From NCBI GenBank assembly GCA_963169105.1, contig OY720639.1, positions 51,255,848 through 51,319,847 on the forward strand: a stretch of 64,000 nucleotides of DNA, written 5' to 3'. Source of the DNA: Ceriagrion tenellum. Its lineage: Eukaryota; Arthropoda; Insecta; Odonata; Coenagrionidae. The first letter of the stretch is position 1; every line of letters starts with the position of its first letter. The notes beneath the pieces are model-generated. The model searched no databases. It had not been told where the DNA came from and saw nothing but the letters and a program-made list of their open reading frames with translations. The translations under genes were made by a program, and so were the position numbers. Positions 62,243 to 64,000 of this stretch are shown piece after piece.

Positions 62243-63606
62243 ATTTCAAATTAATATGTGTTGCTTCATGTTTGGTATTTTTTCTTCGAATTGATCTATC
62301 CGTACGTATCTGTCGTAAATTTAGTGACCTTAAATCGATGCATGGTTCAAGTTTTGATTTATTATGGTTGGTATTTTAATTAATTTTCCCGGCCGATTGC
62401 TGAATGTTCCCTCTAATACACGTGAGTTTTCTGAAAGAGAGAGCGATACTTTGACTCAATGTAAGAGGTCTTAATAATGACTGGAATATCATAGAAAATA
62501 GAAGGAAACACCGGCACATCACTTGAGCGAATATATGTGGCATCAAATGTGGTGCTAACTACCATAGTGGAATATCATTGAAAAAAAACAAAGCAAAATC
62601 TATTTACTATCTCTCATGTCATAATTAGTTCTTAGGTTATTTAATACAAAGTAAACATAAAAATTTTCACCCACCATATTGGAAAAATGGCTGCAACGAA
62701 AAAAACTAGAAGGGGTTCTTAGATTAAATATTTGTTTATGCTCATTACATTCAAATCCTAATACATGTGGGTAGGCGTTTGCCGGAAATAGATTTTATCA
62801 AAATGATCATGCCATCATCATTGGATAATATCAAATAAAATAACTCATACTTCAAGCATTTAGGTTAGCTAATTTGGCAAAATGAATGTTTTCTCACGCT
62901 TAATTCATTTATCCATGTTAAGCGTGGAGAAATGAAGACGATTCCTCTTTGTTTTCTTCTCCTTCGGAGTAGCAACATCACTTAGTTTTACTGCTGGCTG
63001 CACTGGAGCATAAACAATCCCACCACCGAGTTTCTAAACAAACATCGGATTTGTGTTACGGAAGTTAAGCATTAAACTCATTCCACAACAAATCGTTAAA
63101 AACAGAATCGTTCCAGGAACACCAACTCTAGATTTTCCTACCAATACGTACGTTATATGAAAGTGAAATCATTTTTAGTTAGCGTGCTGAAGTTTTGGAG
63201 TGTTCGGTCTATTATTCTAATTGCTTATACACATATTTCCAACGTTTAGAATTAGCGATACATTTTTAATGGCGAAAAAATACTTGAATGGCAAAAATTC
63301 TTCCGGCTAATTCTCTCGTCATTAAGCGCGACATTATCCTGTAAGACATATGTGCGGTCAAATATGGTTTTCCTCCAACCTCCTTCAGCATGAAGAAAAT
63401 TACTGTGGTACCAAGATGATATGTTTAACGAGAATCCAACTAAATATAGATCTGTCATAAGATGGAGCCCTTTTTGTTATTGACTAGAAGTAGCAAACAT
63501 TCGATCTCTAGAAGGTGCCTGATGGTATCCCATCTTCCCTCTGCGCTATCCAGAAATTCACAATTTTCAAATGCATTATGTTGGAGGACCTAAAAGGACT
63601 ATTTTT

Positions 63607-63690
63607 CTGTTAGCTTAGTAGTCTGTGTATCACCCTGGGAAGTTGATAGCTCGCACTTTGATTCCTGGTCCAGGAAATCATTACTCCCCT
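63607..63690 (+). mobile_element. tRNA-derived SINE head
   Basis: gttagcttagtagtc (A box, 63609-63623) and cactttgattcctgg (B box, 63654-63668) at tRNA-like spacing. No closing acceptor stem. Confidence 0.5.
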
Positions 63691-64000
63691 TAGATGTTAA
63701 AATATTTAAGAATTTAAAATTATCATTATTTCAAAGTTGAAGAATTCCAATGACGTGCGCTGAAAAAAATGTTCCCGGTGAATCTTTCATCAGCATTTAA
63801 TTAAAACATTTCAGTCCTTGTCCTTGATCGTCGATGTGGATGAAATTTTATGTTATAGGGCCCGTTTTAATCTAAATCCACTCAGTTCCCGTATATTGTT
63901 TCAATTCACGTTCGCTTCTGACTTACAGAAATATCTTACCACAACAATCGATCTCGCATACGCACAGAGCCAGGCTTTCTTTTGACTCTTTCAAAGTGTG

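Larger units (their letters stand above)
59546..64000. other. 3' UTR and downstream intergenic DNA
   Basis: AT-rich sequence without a coding region I can support. Small features inside are the candidate poly(A) signal, an (AT)n run at about 61489-61506, a 30-bp duplication (61722-61790) and a SINE head (63607-63690). How much is transcribed with FoxL2 cannot be told. Confidence 0.5.

Noticed and set aside
1..64000. CRISPR array, operon or prokaryotic defence system
   Set aside because: No spaced direct repeats, no clustered coding frames and no ribosome binding sites; the gene structure is eukaryotic.

Overview
This is a eukaryotic nuclear window, most likely from an arthropod and probably an insect with a large, repeat-rich genome. 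The background is AT-rich and mostly non-coding. The long ORFs outside one locus do not look like proteins. Decayed non-LTR retrotransposon (LINE) tails and tRNA-derived SINE heads are scattered throughout. The one real gene has several exons with GT...AG introns. I saw no bacterial features, tRNA gene, rRNA or CRISPR.

The gene is a forkhead transcription factor of the FoxL2 class on the + strand, from about 49.74 kb to 59.55 kb. I assembled six coding exons (49748-50577, 53361-53491, 54991-55495, 56819-57278, 58759-58825, 59403-59545). They keep one open frame across five GT...AG introns and total 2,136 nt, giving 711 residues and a stop. The forkhead domain (about residues 243-344) is spread over exons 1-3. 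The central exon, which carries the recognition helix, is hidden in a frame that a simple ORF scan misses. The protein also has Ser/Pro/Gly-rich N-terminal sequence, a 12-Ala tract, a second interrupted Ala tract and several His-rich stretches.

The first 49 kb hold no gene I can support. They contain RTE-like LINE remnants (about 0.8, 7.8-8.8, 22.8, 28.4-28.8, 46.1 and 49.2 kb), tRNA-like SINE heads (9.9, 10.1, 29.2 and 31.9 kb), and an exact 147-bp tandem duplication (1.5-1.8 kb). There is also an ancient tandem array with a period of about 400 bp (20.8-22.4 kb) and a 1.4-kb terminal-inverted-repeat element with subterminal repeats (22.9-24.3 kb) directly abutting a LINE remnant. Two foldback elements (26.2-26.4 and 36.16-36.26 kb), polypyrimidine tracts (17.6-18.0 and 20.4-20.8 kb) and a Penelope/hammerhead-like motif (45.6 kb) complete the list. 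Several short GC-richer islands, two with a TATA box, could be promoters or conserved regulatory elements of the developmental gene downstream, but the sequence alone does not show this.

The FoxL2 introns carry their own insertions: a Jockey-like LINE scrap and a perfect 14-bp hairpin in intron 1, a SINE head next to the exon 4 acceptor in intron 3, and a LINE tail, a foldback and a SINE in intron 4. After the stop codon the remaining 4.4 kb looks like 3' UTR and intergenic DNA, with a candidate poly(A) signal at 62237.
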